64,000 nucleotides of DNA from Parachryseolinea silvisoli (GTDB lineage Bacteria; Bacteroidota; Bacteroidia; Cytophagales; Cyclobacteriaceae), in the NCBI RefSeq assembly GCF_021190955.1, contig NZ_JAIOAO010000002.1, positions 1,674,001 through 1,738,000 of the forward strand. The letters are read 5' to 3'. The translations under genes and the position numbers were made by a program. Every line of letters begins with the position of its first letter. Positions within the stretch are counted from its first letter, which is position 1. Positions 36,375 to 45,083 of this stretch are shown here, one piece after another. A model generated the notes under the pieces. That model saw only the letters and a list, made by a program, of their open reading frames with translations. It was not told the origin of the DNA and made no database searches.

Positions 36375-36430
36375 GTGAGTTTTAATTAATTTAGCCGCGA
36401 ATTTAACAATACTTTGTCTCTCACCGCGCT

Positions 36431-36997
36431 ATGCTAAAAATTAAAAGTACACTCTTTAAGGGGTTGATGCTGTTGGTGTTGACTTGTCTGGCCGCCGACA
36501 AGCCCAAGCTCATGAAAATGAAGGTGAACGACCAGATCACCGTCTCGATACCGCGCGACTGGCATCCTATGGATGCCATGGATTTCACGCAGCGCTATCC
36601 CTCGGTGCGCGCACCATTGGCGGCCTATACCGACGCAGACCGTCAGATCGACTTCAGCGTGAACATCTCGGCCACGCAGTGGCCCGATACCAATCACGAG
36701 ATTGCCATGCAATTTTTTAAAGCCAGCCTCCGGAACATGTTCGACCAGGTCACCTTTCTGCAAGAAGGTGTGCGTGAGGTAAATAAAAAGAAGTTTATTT
36801 ATTTCGAGATCGAGTCGCGCATGAATGGCAACCAGCGCCAGGAAGGACAACGCGATGCCATCGGCAAGTATACCTACATACAATATTACCTCGAGCCGGG
36901 ACGCACGTTGGTATTCTCCTTCAACGCTCCCCGACGCATGAAAGACGATTGGAAGGAAACCGCCGACGATATGATGAAGCGCATCAAGATCAAATAG
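36431..36997 (+). CDS. Exported protein of unknown function
   Basis: 188 aa. Hydrophobic N-terminus (STLFKGLMLLVLTCLA) suits a signal peptide; the cysteine there is not in a good lipobox. The mature part (VNDQITVSIPRDWHPMD, DFSVNISATQWPDTN, FFKASLRNMFDQVTF, KTLVFSF-like RTLVFSFNAPRRMKDDWKE) resembles PsbP/DcrB-type folds in strand pattern, but I cannot assign a family. 9 bp before tadA and so cotranscribed. A degenerate box ATACTTTG lies 14 bp before the ATG. Confidence 0.7.
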   Translation: MLKIKSTLFKGLMLLVLTCLAADKPKLMKMKVNDQITVSIPRDWHPMDAMDFTQRYPSVRAPLAAYTDADRQIDFSVNISATQWPDTNHEIAMQFFKASLRNMFDQVTFLQEGVREVNKKKFIYFEIESRMNGNQRQEGQRDAIGKYTYIQYYLEPGRTLVFSFNAPRRMKDDWKETADDMMKRIKIK

Positions 36998-37006
36998 CCC
37001 GTAGCC

Positions 37007-37450
37007 ATGGATCTGTACTCAGACGAATACTTCATGCGCGAGGCGCTCAAAGAAGCCGCCAAAGCCTTTGCCATAGACGAAGTGCCGGTAGGGGCCGTGG
37101 TGGTTTGTAAGAACCGCATTATTGCCCGCGCCCACAACCAGACAGAAAAACTGACTGACGCCACCGCCCATGCGGAGATGCTGGCCGTCACGTCTGCCGC
37201 CAACTACCTGGGGTCGAAATACCTATCCGAATGTACGTTATATGTCACCCTCGAACCCTGCGTGATGTGTGCGGGCGCGCTGCACTGGGTGCAGTTACAA
37301 AAGCTCGTATTTGGCGCATCGGACCTGCAGCGGGGTTATAGCCTGGTGTCCAGTCCATTGCTGCACCCCAAAACCGAGGTCGTGCGGGGCATACAGGCAG
37401 ACGAAAGCAAAAAACTGATCGAGGATTTCTTCCGGCGTATACGAAATTAG
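37007..37450 (+). CDS. tadA: tRNA-specific adenosine deaminase
   Basis: 147 aa. Zinc deaminase with HAE at residues 55-57 and PCVMC at 84-88, and the VPVGAVVVCKNRIIARAHNQ block at about 26-45. Deaminates the wobble adenosine of tRNA-Arg(ACG) to inosine. Guanine deaminases share this fold, so identity is by overall similarity (TLEPCVMCAGALHWVQLQKL, FGASDLQRGY). Confidence 0.9.
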   Translation: MDLYSDEYFMREALKEAAKAFAIDEVPVGAVVVCKNRIIARAHNQTEKLTDATAHAEMLAVTSAANYLGSKYLSECTLYVTLEPCVMCAGALHWVQLQKLVFGASDLQRGYSLVSSPLLHPKTEVVRGIQADESKKLIEDFFRRIRN

Positions 37451-37461
37451 CCGGTTATCTA

Positions 37462-37469
37462 TACTTTTG
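37462..37469 (+). promoter_or_regulatory. -7 promoter box of the DUF3127 gene
   Basis: TACTTTTG, a perfect TAnnTTTG match 39 bp before the ATG at 37509; no clear -33 element at 19-21 bp. Confidence 0.4.
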
Positions 37470-37508
37470 GGGTCCCTGACAAAAAACAACCGCGAAAATC
37501 AATAAACA

Positions 37509-37871
37509 ATGGAAATAAAAGGAACAGTTATCCAACTGCTGCAGATGCAAACCGGCATGGGGAAAAAAGGCCCCTGGAAGAAACAAGAATTTATAATCGA
37601 GACCCAGGCACAATACCCCAAGAAAGTATGCCTCTCGGCATGGGGTGACAAGGTAGATCAATATAAGCTCGCAGTCGGTGACGTGGTAAATGTATCGGTA
37701 GACCTCGAGAGCCGCGAATATAACGGTCGTTGGTACACCGAGGCGCGCGCGTGGAAATTGGATAAGGTTGGCGCGGGCAGCAGCCAAGGCGCACGTGGTA
37801 ATGACTTCCCCCCTCCGGGCGATGAGCCGTTTGCGAGCGACAGCCAGGCGTCAGACGACCTGCCGTTCTAA
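37509..37871 (+). CDS. DUF3127 protein with SSB-like acidic tip
   Basis: 120 aa. OB-like fold of DUF3127: MEIKGTVIQLLQMQTGMG, KGPWKKQEFIIETQAQYPKK, GDVVNVSVDLESREYNGRWY, ARAWKLDK. The last 30 residues are a flexible Gly/Ser/Asp tail ending SDDLPF, which closely resembles the conserved acidic tip of single-stranded DNA-binding protein (DDDIPF) used to recruit repair and replication proteins. Function unproven; a role in single-stranded nucleic acid binding is plausible. Confidence 0.85.
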   Translation: MEIKGTVIQLLQMQTGMGKKGPWKKQEFIIETQAQYPKKVCLSAWGDKVDQYKLAVGDVVNVSVDLESREYNGRWYTEARAWKLDKVGAGSSQGARGNDFPPPGDEPFASDSQASDDLPF

Positions 37872-37937
37872 CCCAACGCAAAATAAATTTTATAAAATCA
37901 TCACGGCCTTGAAATTTTCTTCGGTCGCGCCGGGTTG

Positions 37938-37945
37938 TATATTTG
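37938..37945 (+). promoter_or_regulatory. -7 promoter box of the superoxide dismutase gene
   Basis: TATATTTG, a perfect TAnnTTTG match; TTTT (37915-37918) stands 19 bp upstream in the -33 place. The ATG is at 38022, so the leader is about 70 nt. Confidence 0.55.
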
Positions 37946-38021
37946 ACATCCCCTGCGGGTCCATTGTTTTGGATACCACGGGAACTAGATTATGTTCAAC
38001 CTCATAAAATAACAAACAACT

Positions 38022-38630
38022 ATGGCTTTTACATTGCCTGCGCTGCCGTATGCAGCTACTGCACTTGAACCACACATCGATGCCAAAACCATGGAGATTC
38101 ACCATGGTAAGCATCATAACGCGTATGTTACAAACCTGAACACAGCGATTGCCGGCACCGACGCCGAGAAGCTGAGCCTGGAGGAGATCAATAAGAACAT
38201 TTCCAAGTATCCTGCTGCTGTTCGTAACAACGGCGGAGGCCACTTTAACCACAGCCTGTTCTGGACAATCCTCGGCCCCAACGCCGGCGGTGCTCCAACC
38301 GGTGCGTTGGCTGAGGCGATCAATGCTGCCTTTGGTAGCTTTGATGAGTTCAAAACAAAATTTGCCGCAGCGGCTACAGGTCGCTTTGGTTCAGGCTGGG
38401 CCTGGTTGATCGTGGATGGCAGCAAGAAGCTGCAGATCACCTCAACACCCAACCAGGACAACCCGCTGATGGATGTTGCCGAAGTTAAAGGCACACCCAT
38501 TCTCGGTCTCGACGTTTGGGAACATGCCTATTACCTTCACTACCAAAACCGTCGCCCCGACTATATCGCGGCGTTCTGGAACGTAGTGAACTGGGCGGAA
38601 GTAACAAAACGCTTTGACGCGGCCAAGTAA
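38022..38630 (+). CDS. sodA: Superoxide dismutase, Mn (or cambialistic) type
   Basis: 202 aa, cytosolic, no signal peptide. Metal ligands His27 ([11 protein letters not shown]), His77 ([11 protein letters not shown]), Asp164 and His168 ([15 protein letters not shown]). The active-site glutamine is at residue 145 ([10 protein letters not shown]), as in Mn enzymes, rather than in the GGGHFN segment as in Fe enzymes; metal choice still needs testing. Converts superoxide to hydrogen peroxide and oxygen. Own promoter and terminator. Confidence 0.95.
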   Translation: MAFTLPALPYAATALEPHIDAKTMEIHHGKHHNAYVTNLNTAIAGTDAEKLSLEEINKNISKYPAAVRNNGGGHFNHSLFWTILGPNAGGAPTGALAEAINAAFGSFDEFKTKFAAAATGRFGSGWAWLIVDGSKKLQITSTPNQDNPLMDVAEVKGTPILGLDVWEHAYYLHYQNRRPDYIAAFWNVVNWAEVTKRFDAAK

Positions 38631-38660
38631 TAACGACTGTTATTTACAGGTATAAAATGG

Positions 38661-38692
38661 GCCTCTGCCAAACCGGCGGGGGCTTTTTTTTT
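38661..38692 (+). terminator. Terminator after sodA
   Basis: GCCTCTGCC, short loop, GGCGGGGGC with G-T pairs, then nine T residues; 30 bp past the stop. Confidence 0.85.
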
Positions 38693-39062
38693 AACGTCTT
38701 GTAACAAATGTTGCAACGCAGATTTGCCAGGGAACGACCTTTACCATTCGTCGACAAAGACAGTATCCCATCAGTTAGAATAACGCATGTAATATTGCAC
38801 GCGGGATAAGCGGATTTTTTAGACGTTAGAACGACAAATAGGCCAAATTACCCTCCCTTCAAGGCTTTTAACGAACGCTCCACCGTTGTTTATCAATACT
38901 TACCAGCCGAAAATACTACGATTTTGCAAGGAGCGATCTCGTTTTATACAGCCGATGCAACAGTCTGACATACCGATACTATAAATCGAACGGCCGATTC
39001 ATACAACTATTCGCACGATTTAGTTCCTGCCCGTATACTTGTCGTAAAATATAAACCGACTT
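38693..39062 (+). other. 370-bp gap before the lipoprotein gene
   Basis: No gene seen. It is A+T richer than the flanks. The only promoter-like string is TATACTTG at 39034-39041 (one mismatch to TAnnTTTG) 21 bp before the ATG at 39063, without a clear -33 element. Confidence 0.4.
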
Positions 39063-40376
39063 ATGAATAAACCTTTTCTAAAATTTACTGCGTTCTTTCT
39101 GGCCGGAGCGATGTTAGTAGCTTGCGGTAGCGATGATGACGCTGCTAAGGGCAATGATGATACCGGCGCGGAATTCCCCACGGAGTTTTCCGACCTGACT
39201 GTTGAAGAAAACAAATCAAACCTCCAGGATAACGGTATCGAGTTTACCAATAGCGTAGAGACCTTGAAGAACTCTTCGGGTATCGAGACAAGCATTGCTT
39301 TCTCGGGCTTTGCAGAAGACGGCGACCTGTCAGTAGGCGGCCGTAAATCTGCTCTTCCAATCTTTGATCTGGTAAACAACCTGCGCAACTTTGCTCAAAA
39401 CGACCAGTCTGTAGACAAGACCCTGGGAACTCTTCGTACCAGTGCAGAGGTTGAATCGATCCAGGCTGAACTCGACAATGCCGCCGGTACCTATACGTAC
39501 AACGGCCAGGGCTGGGACTATGTAGCCGCCGCTTCGGGCAAGATCGTGTTCAAATTCCCCTCGAAGGACAACGGAACAACCAACAACGCCGAATACACTC
39601 TCTACGGATATACCGGTGTTAACGTAACCAACAGCGCTGTTAACGGAGAAGGCTATACAGGCGAATATCCTACAGGCCTGAAAATCGACCTGACCATCGA
39701 TGGTCAGAAAAAACTGGAGTACTCATTTGCGGCAGCCTACAACAGCAAAGGCGAGCCTACATCACTGACAATTGCGGTGAAAGTGGACGCTTTTGTGCTG
39801 GCGTACGAAGTAAGCAACGATGCTTCGAAAGCATCGGTACGCTACTCGCTGAAGGAAAACGATAAGAACCTCTATGTTCTGGGTGCTGATGCCGAAGGTA
39901 ATTTTGATACCAGTAACATCGAGAACTCTAGCGGCGGTGATGACGTAGTGAACAAAGGAACGATCTACTTCCAGCTGTTAAATATCAAGTTCTCAGGCGA
40001 GATCGATGTAAAAAATCTGATGACTGCGATCAGCGCAATTCCCGAACAAGACGAGTTTGAAGAAGAAAAAGCGGAAGCGGCTGCTTACAACGCAAACAGC
40101 ACAATGGTGATCTTCTACGCCGACTCAAAGAAGAAAATTGCGGAAGGGGAAGTTGTAGCGGTTACAAAAACAGAGACCTATACGTATTATGACTGCGAAT
40201 GGAACGACGAAATCCAGGATTACATTTGCGGGTATAAAGAATACACAGAGGAGCGCACTACAAAAGACCTCCAACTTGTATTTGCTGACGAATCCAGAAT
40301 GTCACTTGAGACGTACATAGAAAGCGGTTTCGGACAGCTGACCGACAAGCTCGAAGAACTCGTTGGAGAAGAATAA
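39063..40376 (+). CDS. Lipoprotein of unknown function
   Basis: 437 aa. Lipobox LVAC with Cys21, then GSDDDAAKGNDD, an acidic linker typical of outer-membrane or surface lipoproteins in this phylum. The rest is strand-rich and acidic (TYTYNGQGWDYVAAASGKIV, EYTLYGYTGVNVTNSAVNGE, LKIDLTIDGQKKLEYSFAAA). Near the C-terminus is a Tyr/Cys segment (TYTYYDCEWND, DYICGYKEYTEE) whose two cysteines may pair. I do not recognise a family. Monocistronic, with a terminator after it. Confidence 0.75.
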   Translation: MNKPFLKFTAFFLAGAMLVACGSDDDAAKGNDDTGAEFPTEFSDLTVEENKSNLQDNGIEFTNSVETLKNSSGIETSIAFSGFAEDGDLSVGGRKSALPIFDLVNNLRNFAQNDQSVDKTLGTLRTSAEVESIQAELDNAAGTYTYNGQGWDYVAAASGKIVFKFPSKDNGTTNNAEYTLYGYTGVNVTNSAVNGEGYTGEYPTGLKIDLTIDGQKKLEYSFAAAYNSKGEPTSLTIAVKVDAFVLAYEVSNDASKASVRYSLKENDKNLYVLGADAEGNFDTSNIENSSGGDDVVNKGTIYFQLLNIKFSGEIDVKNLMTAISAIPEQDEFEEEKAEAAAYNANSTMVIFYADSKKKIAEGEVVAVTKTETYTYYDCEWNDEIQDYICGYKEYTEERTTKDLQLVFADESRMSLETYIESGFGQLTDKLEELVGEE

Positions 40377-40410
40377 ATTTTTCTAACACCTGAGTTGATT
40401 TTTGTACAGG

Positions 40411-40433
40411 AAGGCTGCCCGAAAGGCAGCCTT
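40411..40433. terminator. Bidirectional terminator between convergent genes
   Basis: AAGGCTGCC-CGAAA-GGCAGCCTT followed by TTCTGTTT on the plus strand; serves the lipoprotein gene and the convergent DUF4249 gene. Confidence 0.85.
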
Positions 40434-40446
40434 TTCTGTTTAGACC

Positions 40447-41313
40447 CTACCGGATAATCGTTCTGTAATAAGTCGAGCCGTACCCGCCCCAAACACCCAA
40501 CACATTATCGCCCGTGATATTCGAGAGGATGTCATTTCCGGAGGAAGCAAACGGATTACCCACTACGTAAAGCTCTCGCTCCAACGTTCGCCAGAAATCA
40601 AAATGACTGCGGTCAATCGAACAGGCTTTGATAAAAACTGTGTCACCGCGCGAAAAGTAAAGATCGTCCACAATGTTGGTAAAATCGTCCGGCCCGCGTA
40701 AAATGGTGAATGTAAACTGCTTGCCGTTAAAATACTGGTCGCCCACCGCAGACTGATACATCGGGATATACCGGTCGTCAGTCGTTTGTCGTTGTGTAAA
40801 CACGCGGTAATAGTTGGCCACGTCGGGCGGGTCCGATAATCGTCCGTAGAGATACCCCAGCGAATCCTTGCCCGGCGTCAGCTCAAACCAGAGTGAGTCA
40901 AGACTCGGTGGTGTGGGTATCGTAGTTGTCGCGGTGTAGCGTTTGCCCTTCAGGTCGATGGTCAACGTATAGGTCTTGCCTACCTCTCCGCGCATCGTAT
41001 TTGCCTCATACACATACGGCGGGAAGAACCCCCGGTTGGGCTGTAATGTTAAAATTTCCTGGTGTTCTCCATCGCTTACGGTCACCTTCGCCGTCGTTTC
41101 CATCAGCTTTCGGATAGAGGCGGAGTCGATATTGTCAAAGTATGACGCACTATGACTAAGCACTACCCGGGGTGGTTGTCTATTTTCAATGGAGCCGTCT
41201 ACGACCAGTTTAGGTGTATAGTCCAGCTCGTCGAGATCAGTCTCCGGCGTACACCCGTCCAGCAGGCCGAGGGCGGGCAGCGCGAAGAGCAGAAGAACAT
41301 AGCAATGCTTCAT
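40447..41313 (-). CDS. DUF4249 lipoprotein
   Basis: 288 aa. Signal peptide ALPALGLLDGC with Cys21 as the lipid site. DUF4249 pattern: KLVVDGSIENRQPPRVVLSH, VTVSDGEHQEILTL, YTLTIDLKGKRYTATTTIPT, FTQRQTTDD, FWRTLERELYVVGNPFASSG. Family members are almost always encoded next to a TonB receptor, as here (3 bp downstream of one), and probably sit on it as a surface accessory, like SusD does for SusC (inference). Confidence 0.88.
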   Translation of the reverse strand: MKHCYVLLLFALPALGLLDGCTPETDLDELDYTPKLVVDGSIENRQPPRVVLSHSASYFDNIDSASIRKLMETTAKVTVSDGEHQEILTLQPNRGFFPPYVYEANTMRGEVGKTYTLTIDLKGKRYTATTTIPTPPSLDSLWFELTPGKDSLGYLYGRLSDPPDVANYYRVFTQRQTTDDRYIPMYQSAVGDQYFNGKQFTFTILRGPDDFTNIVDDLYFSRGDTVFIKACSIDRSHFDFWRTLERELYVVGNPFASSGNDILSNITGDNVLGVWGGYGSTYYRTIIR

Positions 41314-41316
41314 ATG

Positions 41317-43698
41317 CTAAAACTTTAAACGGTATGTAACAGCCGGAATGACCGGAAACAACGATACCTGCTTGATGCTGGTGCTGAGCTCATAGTCGTC
41401 CAGGTTGCCGGTTGTCTCAAAATAAATATAGTAGGGGTTCCTCCGGTTATAAACATTGTATACCGAGAAGATCCAGCTCGACTCAAACTTGTCGGACTTG
41501 TGCACGGTATACGTGGCCGCCAGATCCATGCGGTGGTACGGAGGCATACGGAAAGCGTTGCGCTCGCCATATTCGTTCACCACGTTCTCCTGAACAATAT
41601 ACCGCGCCACCGGCAAGTTCAGCGCGTTGCCTGTGCCGTAAACAAATACGCAGGAAACTGTCCAGCGTGGGCTCACGACATAGTTGGCGAGCACTGACAG
41701 GTCGTGCAGCCGATCGTACTTGGCCGTAAAAGAATTGCCTTTGTTGAGAGCGTCAAACTTGCGCGTCGTGTGCGATAGTGTATACGAAATCTGCCCATGC
41801 AGCTTGCCGCCGTTCTTTTTAATGGAGAACTCGCTGCCGTATGATAGCCCTGTGCCAAACACAAAGTTGTCGTCGAAATTATACCCCTTGCTATACCCAA
41901 TGATCACTCCCTCGCGGTACTCCAACTGCTGCTGCATGGTTTTGTAATACAGCACTACCGAAGTCTCGAACATGTTGTCGCGAAAGTTCCGGAAATACCC
42001 CGCCGAAAACTGATCTGCCGACTGTGGCCGAATGGTGGAGGAGCTGGGCACCCAGATGTCGAGTGGCAGCGATACCGACGACAAGGGGGCCTGGTGCAAA
42101 TACTGGTAGGTCTTGTCGTATGAGAGTTTAACAGACGAAGACGAAGAGAGGCTATACCGCAGGGCCAGGCGGGGTTCCAGGTTGCCGTACTGCTTGATTG
42201 TTTTGCCGCGGCTGTAGTGGAGGGTGTCGAGTACTTGCATATTCTCGTCTTCCACATACCTGTCAAAGGGTCCCAATTGCCGGTACCCCGACAGTCGCAG
42301 GCCAGCGTTCACTTCAAGCTTATCGGAAAACCTGATCTTGTCGTTGATAAACAACGCGGCCTCTTCCCCCTGCAGCTTGATACGCGGGCTGATGCTCAGC
42401 TCCACGTCTTCGCTGTACGCGTAGATATTGTTCGGGCGCAGCATATGGTGTGTATACGTCAGGCCCCACGCCAGGGTATGCTTTTTGTGCTGCTGGTTAA
42501 CCTGATACGTAAATCCCCAATCGCGGATATCCGACTTGATGTTAAACGCATAGGTGGTGATTGCAGCGCCGAAGGACATGTCATAAAGCGACGTGTTGAC
42601 CATCAGCTCTGAATATAGGTTGTCGTTGTAGGTGTGCAACCACGAGAGCGAGGCCGTCGTGTTGCGCCAGTCGATCGTATTCTTGAATGTACTGCTGGTG
42701 TTATACCGAAAGTCATCCTGCCCGGTATACGCGCGCAGGCGCAGGTGGTCGCTGGGGCCGAGTGAATAGTCGAAGTTTACGTTGAGGTCGTAGAAATAAT
42801 AATTGATGTCTTGCTTCAACGCACCCAACCGGCGCAGGCTGCTGGCAAAGAGGTCGACATAGGTACGCCGCGCGGCGATCATAAACGATGCCTTTTTCTT
42901 TTTCCCGATGGGGCCTTCTAACAGCAGGCCCGTGGCAATGAGCCCGACGCTTCCTTCTCCCTTGAGCTTGTCCGGGCTGCCCTGGCGTGTAGTGATGTTC
43001 GTAATAGACGACAGACGCCCGCCGTAGTAGGAGGGGATTCCGCCCTTATAGAGATCAATGCTCTCGATCGTGCCGCCGTTGAAGATCGAGAAGAAACCGA
43101 ACAAGTGACTGGGGTTATATACCGTCGTGCGGTCGAGCTGCATCAGGTTCTGGTCTACTGCACCCCCGCGTACATAGAAACCCGTGCTCCCCTCGCCGGA
43201 CGTTTGTATACCCGGCATCAGTTGAATGATACGGATAGGGTCAAGCTCGCCGAGCAAATAGGGTAGGCTTTCAAGGTCTTTTTTTCGCAGTGTGACAAGC
43301 CCTGTTTCCGTTTGCGTCACCTGTTCGTCACTGGGCCGGGCCGATACTGTTACCGCCTCCATCGTCGTCGCGGCAGCTTTCAGGCGCATGGTATAAGTAT
43401 GCGCATGGGTAATGTTCAGTTGCACCGAGTCGCGGTCGTAGCCAATAAACGAGAACGAAACATAGTAAGTACCAGCAGGGACGTCAAGCTCGTATTGTCC
43501 GCGTTCTCCCGCGGTGGTAGCCTTGCCCAGCCGGTATATCCGCACCGTGGCGCCGGGCAGGGCGCTGCCTGCTTCGTCATAGACAAATCCGCTCAGGCGG
43601 GCAGACGTTGTCTGCGCGCGCACCGATGGCGTGGCGAGCAAAAAAAGCAGCAAAAGAAACGTTCGGTTCAAGATCGTATAAGATGCTAATGGTGACAT
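41317..43698 (-). CDS. TonB-dependent receptor with N-terminal carboxypeptidase-like domain
   Basis: 793 aa. Signal peptide ending SVRAQ. Residues about 33-110: carboxypeptidase regulatory-like domain (LSGFVYDEAGSALPGATVRI, YVSFSFIGYDRDSV). Plug at about 120-235: LLGELDPIRIIQLMPGIQ, FYVRGGAVDQNLMQLDRTTV, YYGGRLSSITNITTRQG. Then the barrel, ending in Phe. First gene of a two-gene unit with the DUF4249 lipoprotein; the substrate is unknown. Confidence 0.93.
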   Translation of the reverse strand: MSPLASYTILNRTFLLLLFLLATPSVRAQTTSARLSGFVYDEAGSALPGATVRIYRLGKATTAGERGQYELDVPAGTYYVSFSFIGYDRDSVQLNITHAHTYTMRLKAAATTMEAVTVSARPSDEQVTQTETGLVTLRKKDLESLPYLLGELDPIRIIQLMPGIQTSGEGSTGFYVRGGAVDQNLMQLDRTTVYNPSHLFGFFSIFNGGTIESIDLYKGGIPSYYGGRLSSITNITTRQGSPDKLKGEGSVGLIATGLLLEGPIGKKKKASFMIAARRTYVDLFASSLRRLGALKQDINYYFYDLNVNFDYSLGPSDHLRLRAYTGQDDFRYNTSSTFKNTIDWRNTTASLSWLHTYNDNLYSELMVNTSLYDMSFGAAITTYAFNIKSDIRDWGFTYQVNQQHKKHTLAWGLTYTHHMLRPNNIYAYSEDVELSISPRIKLQGEEAALFINDKIRFSDKLEVNAGLRLSGYRQLGPFDRYVEDENMQVLDTLHYSRGKTIKQYGNLEPRLALRYSLSSSSSVKLSYDKTYQYLHQAPLSSVSLPLDIWVPSSSTIRPQSADQFSAGYFRNFRDNMFETSVVLYYKTMQQQLEYREGVIIGYSKGYNFDDNFVFGTGLSYGSEFSIKKNGGKLHGQISYTLSHTTRKFDALNKGNSFTAKYDRLHDLSVLANYVVSPRWTVSCVFVYGTGNALNLPVARYIVQENVVNEYGERNAFRMPPYHRMDLAATYTVHKSDKFESSWIFSVYNVYNRRNPYYIYFETTGNLDDYELSTSIKQVSLFPVIPAVTYRLKF

Positions 43699-43726
43699 TA
43701 AAGTTAGCGGTTTCCCGCAACGGGTA

Positions 43727-44161
43727 CTAACTCCGCCGACGTATGATGTATTGAATGCCGGCGCGAATCGCGAAGTCGCCCTGAAAATAGAAATCTCCCA
43801 TGGCCTCGAACTTCACCCGGTCGTTGATGGGTTTGGCCCACCCGGCGCCGAGCGACAGGTCGTTCTCGCCAATGAGGCCCCGAAACCGTACAAACGCTTC
43901 CTCCACCGGAAACCAACGGCCCCCTACAGCAAAGCTCACCCCCTGGTTCGTCCAGATTTCAAACCCCGCCGAGCCCGTAAACTGCCGTGTCACAAAGTAA
44001 TTACACTCCAGGCTCACCTGGGCCTTCTCCAAAAACTTGTTGTTGTCGGTCTTGATCAGGTCAACGGCGCCACCCGCCATAAAGTCACGGGCAATCTGGG
44101 CGGAGGCTGAAAAAGTGAAGAACGAGAGGGTAAAGACTAAGGCTACAAATCGAAGGCTCAT
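43727..44161 (-). CDS. Small outer membrane beta-barrel protein
   Basis: 144 aa from the ATG at 44161, which opens a signal peptide (MSLRFVALVFTLSFFTFSAS-AQ); the frame continues 67 codons upstream without features. Strands: GGAVDLIKTDNNKFLEKAQV, LECNYFVTRQFTGSAGFEIW, SFAVGGRWFPVEEAFVRFRG, ending FAIRAGIQYIIRRRS. Likely an 8-strand barrel of unknown role. A TATCTTTG box lies 17 bp before the start. Confidence 0.65.
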   Translation of the reverse strand: MSLRFVALVFTLSFFTFSASAQIARDFMAGGAVDLIKTDNNKFLEKAQVSLECNYFVTRQFTGSAGFEIWTNQGVSFAVGGRWFPVEEAFVRFRGLIGENDLSLGAGWAKPINDRVKFEAMGDFYFQGDFAIRAGIQYIIRRRS

Positions 44162-44178
44162 GATACAAAAAAAGTGTC

Positions 44179-44186
44179 CAAAGATA
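44179..44186 (-). promoter_or_regulatory. -7 promoter box of the small barrel gene
   Basis: The minus strand reads TATCTTTG, a perfect -7 box 17 bp before the ATG at 44161. No matching -33. Its position supports the 44161 start over any upstream one. Confidence 0.5.
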
Positions 44187-44257
44187 CGGAAAGTTCGTGG
44201 TCTATAGCCCATGATTCCTTGCTGTGCAACGCCCGGCAGGGGTGGCTGGCGAGTCTT

Positions 44258-44289
44258 TTTGTAATGACTCCGGGTAATCTGTATGTTTG
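44258..44289 (+). promoter_or_regulatory. Promoter of the CWC gene, giving a nearly leaderless mRNA
   Basis: TTTG at 44258-44261, 20 bp, TATGTTTG at 44282-44289: full consensus. Transcription should begin near 44294-44296, two to four bases before the ATG at 44298. The upstream ATG at 44283 lies inside the -7 box and so cannot be the start from this promoter. Confidence 0.7.
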
Positions 44290-44297
44290 TCCAACCT

Positions 44298-44555
44298 ATG
44301 CAGGAGGCAGTAAAACATGAGCCAAAATCTTGTCCGCGATGCCGGGCAACGTTTGAGTGCAAAGTCGGATCGATCCTGCTTTGCCAGTGCAGTGCCGTGA
44401 AAGTAAATGATGAAGAGCGGGCGTACTTCCGTCAGGAGTATACGGATTGTTTGTGTGCCGCATGCATGGAAGAATTAAAAAAAGAGTATCATGCGGGGCA
44501 ATTTAGAAGAAAGCTTAAGAAAATAGTTGGCATGTTTTACAAGGCCGACAACTAA
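44298..44555 (+). CDS. Cysteine-rich CWC-family zinc-finger protein
   Basis: 85 aa from the ATG at 44298 (MQEAVKHEPKSCPRCRATFE); an ATG five codons earlier lies in the promoter. It has eight cysteines: CPRC, then FEC, LCQC, and DCLCAAC. This is the cysteine-rich CWC family (two zinc sites likely). The C-terminal part is a basic helix (FRRKLKKIVGMFYKADN). Function of the family is unknown. Directly followed by the PAS protein gene. Confidence 0.8.
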   Translation: MQEAVKHEPKSCPRCRATFECKVGSILLCQCSAVKVNDEERAYFRQEYTDCLCAACMEELKKEYHAGQFRRKLKKIVGMFYKADN

Positions 44556-44577
44556 GCCACAACTGCACAGTCCATTG

Positions 44578-45072
44578 GTGAAGAAGCGAAAAAAGAAACA
44601 GCCGCCCAAGATGTTTCCCCTGCTTTGCTGGGATATTGCAGCGCAGGGCATGCAAAAGCTTTATACGAACCAGGAGGTCCGCATGCTGACAATGCTGGCT
44701 ACGAAGTTTGACTGGACGATCGACATTCCTCAGCTCTTACAAAAACCGCACGAGGCCATTGTGGTGACGGATCTGCAACAGCGCATCCATTGGGTCAGTC
44801 CAGGTTTCTTATCCATGACCGGCTACACGCCCACCTTCGCCAAAAACAAACGTCCTGCCTTCTTACAAGGACCGAACACCAGTACCGCCACCCGCGCCGC
44901 CATCCGGCAGGCCGTATCCGCGCGAAAACCTATACAGGCGGCCCTTATGAACTATCGCAAGGATGGTACCGAGTACCTTTGCGAAGTAGACATCCTGCCC
45001 GTCAGCACATCTAAAAATATTGTTACACATTTTATCGCGTTCGAACGCGAAGTGCCGCTGCCTTTCGAGTAG
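44578..45072 (+). CDS. LOV-like PAS domain protein without the photoactive cysteine
   Basis: About 164 aa from the GTG at 44578; the frame is open to 44527, overlapping the CWC gene, and an ATG at 44611 is another choice. Basic start (KKRKKKQPPK), then MFPLLCWDI, and a single PAS domain: EAIVVTDLQQRIHWVSPGFL, SMTGYTP, FLQGPNTSTATRAAIRQAVS, NYRKDGTEYLCEVDILPVS. This is the LOV pattern (NCRFLQG, T, NYRKDG), but the position of the flavin-adduct cysteine is Pro (RPAFLQG). No output domain. Ends 11 bp before the stop of the convergent metalloprotease gene. Confidence 0.75.
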   Translation: MKKRKKKQPPKMFPLLCWDIAAQGMQKLYTNQEVRMLTMLATKFDWTIDIPQLLQKPHEAIVVTDLQQRIHWVSPGFLSMTGYTPTFAKNKRPAFLQGPNTSTATRAAIRQAVSARKPIQAALMNYRKDGTEYLCEVDILPVSTSKNIVTHFIAFEREVPLPFE

Positions 45073-45083
45073 CGGGGGAAATG

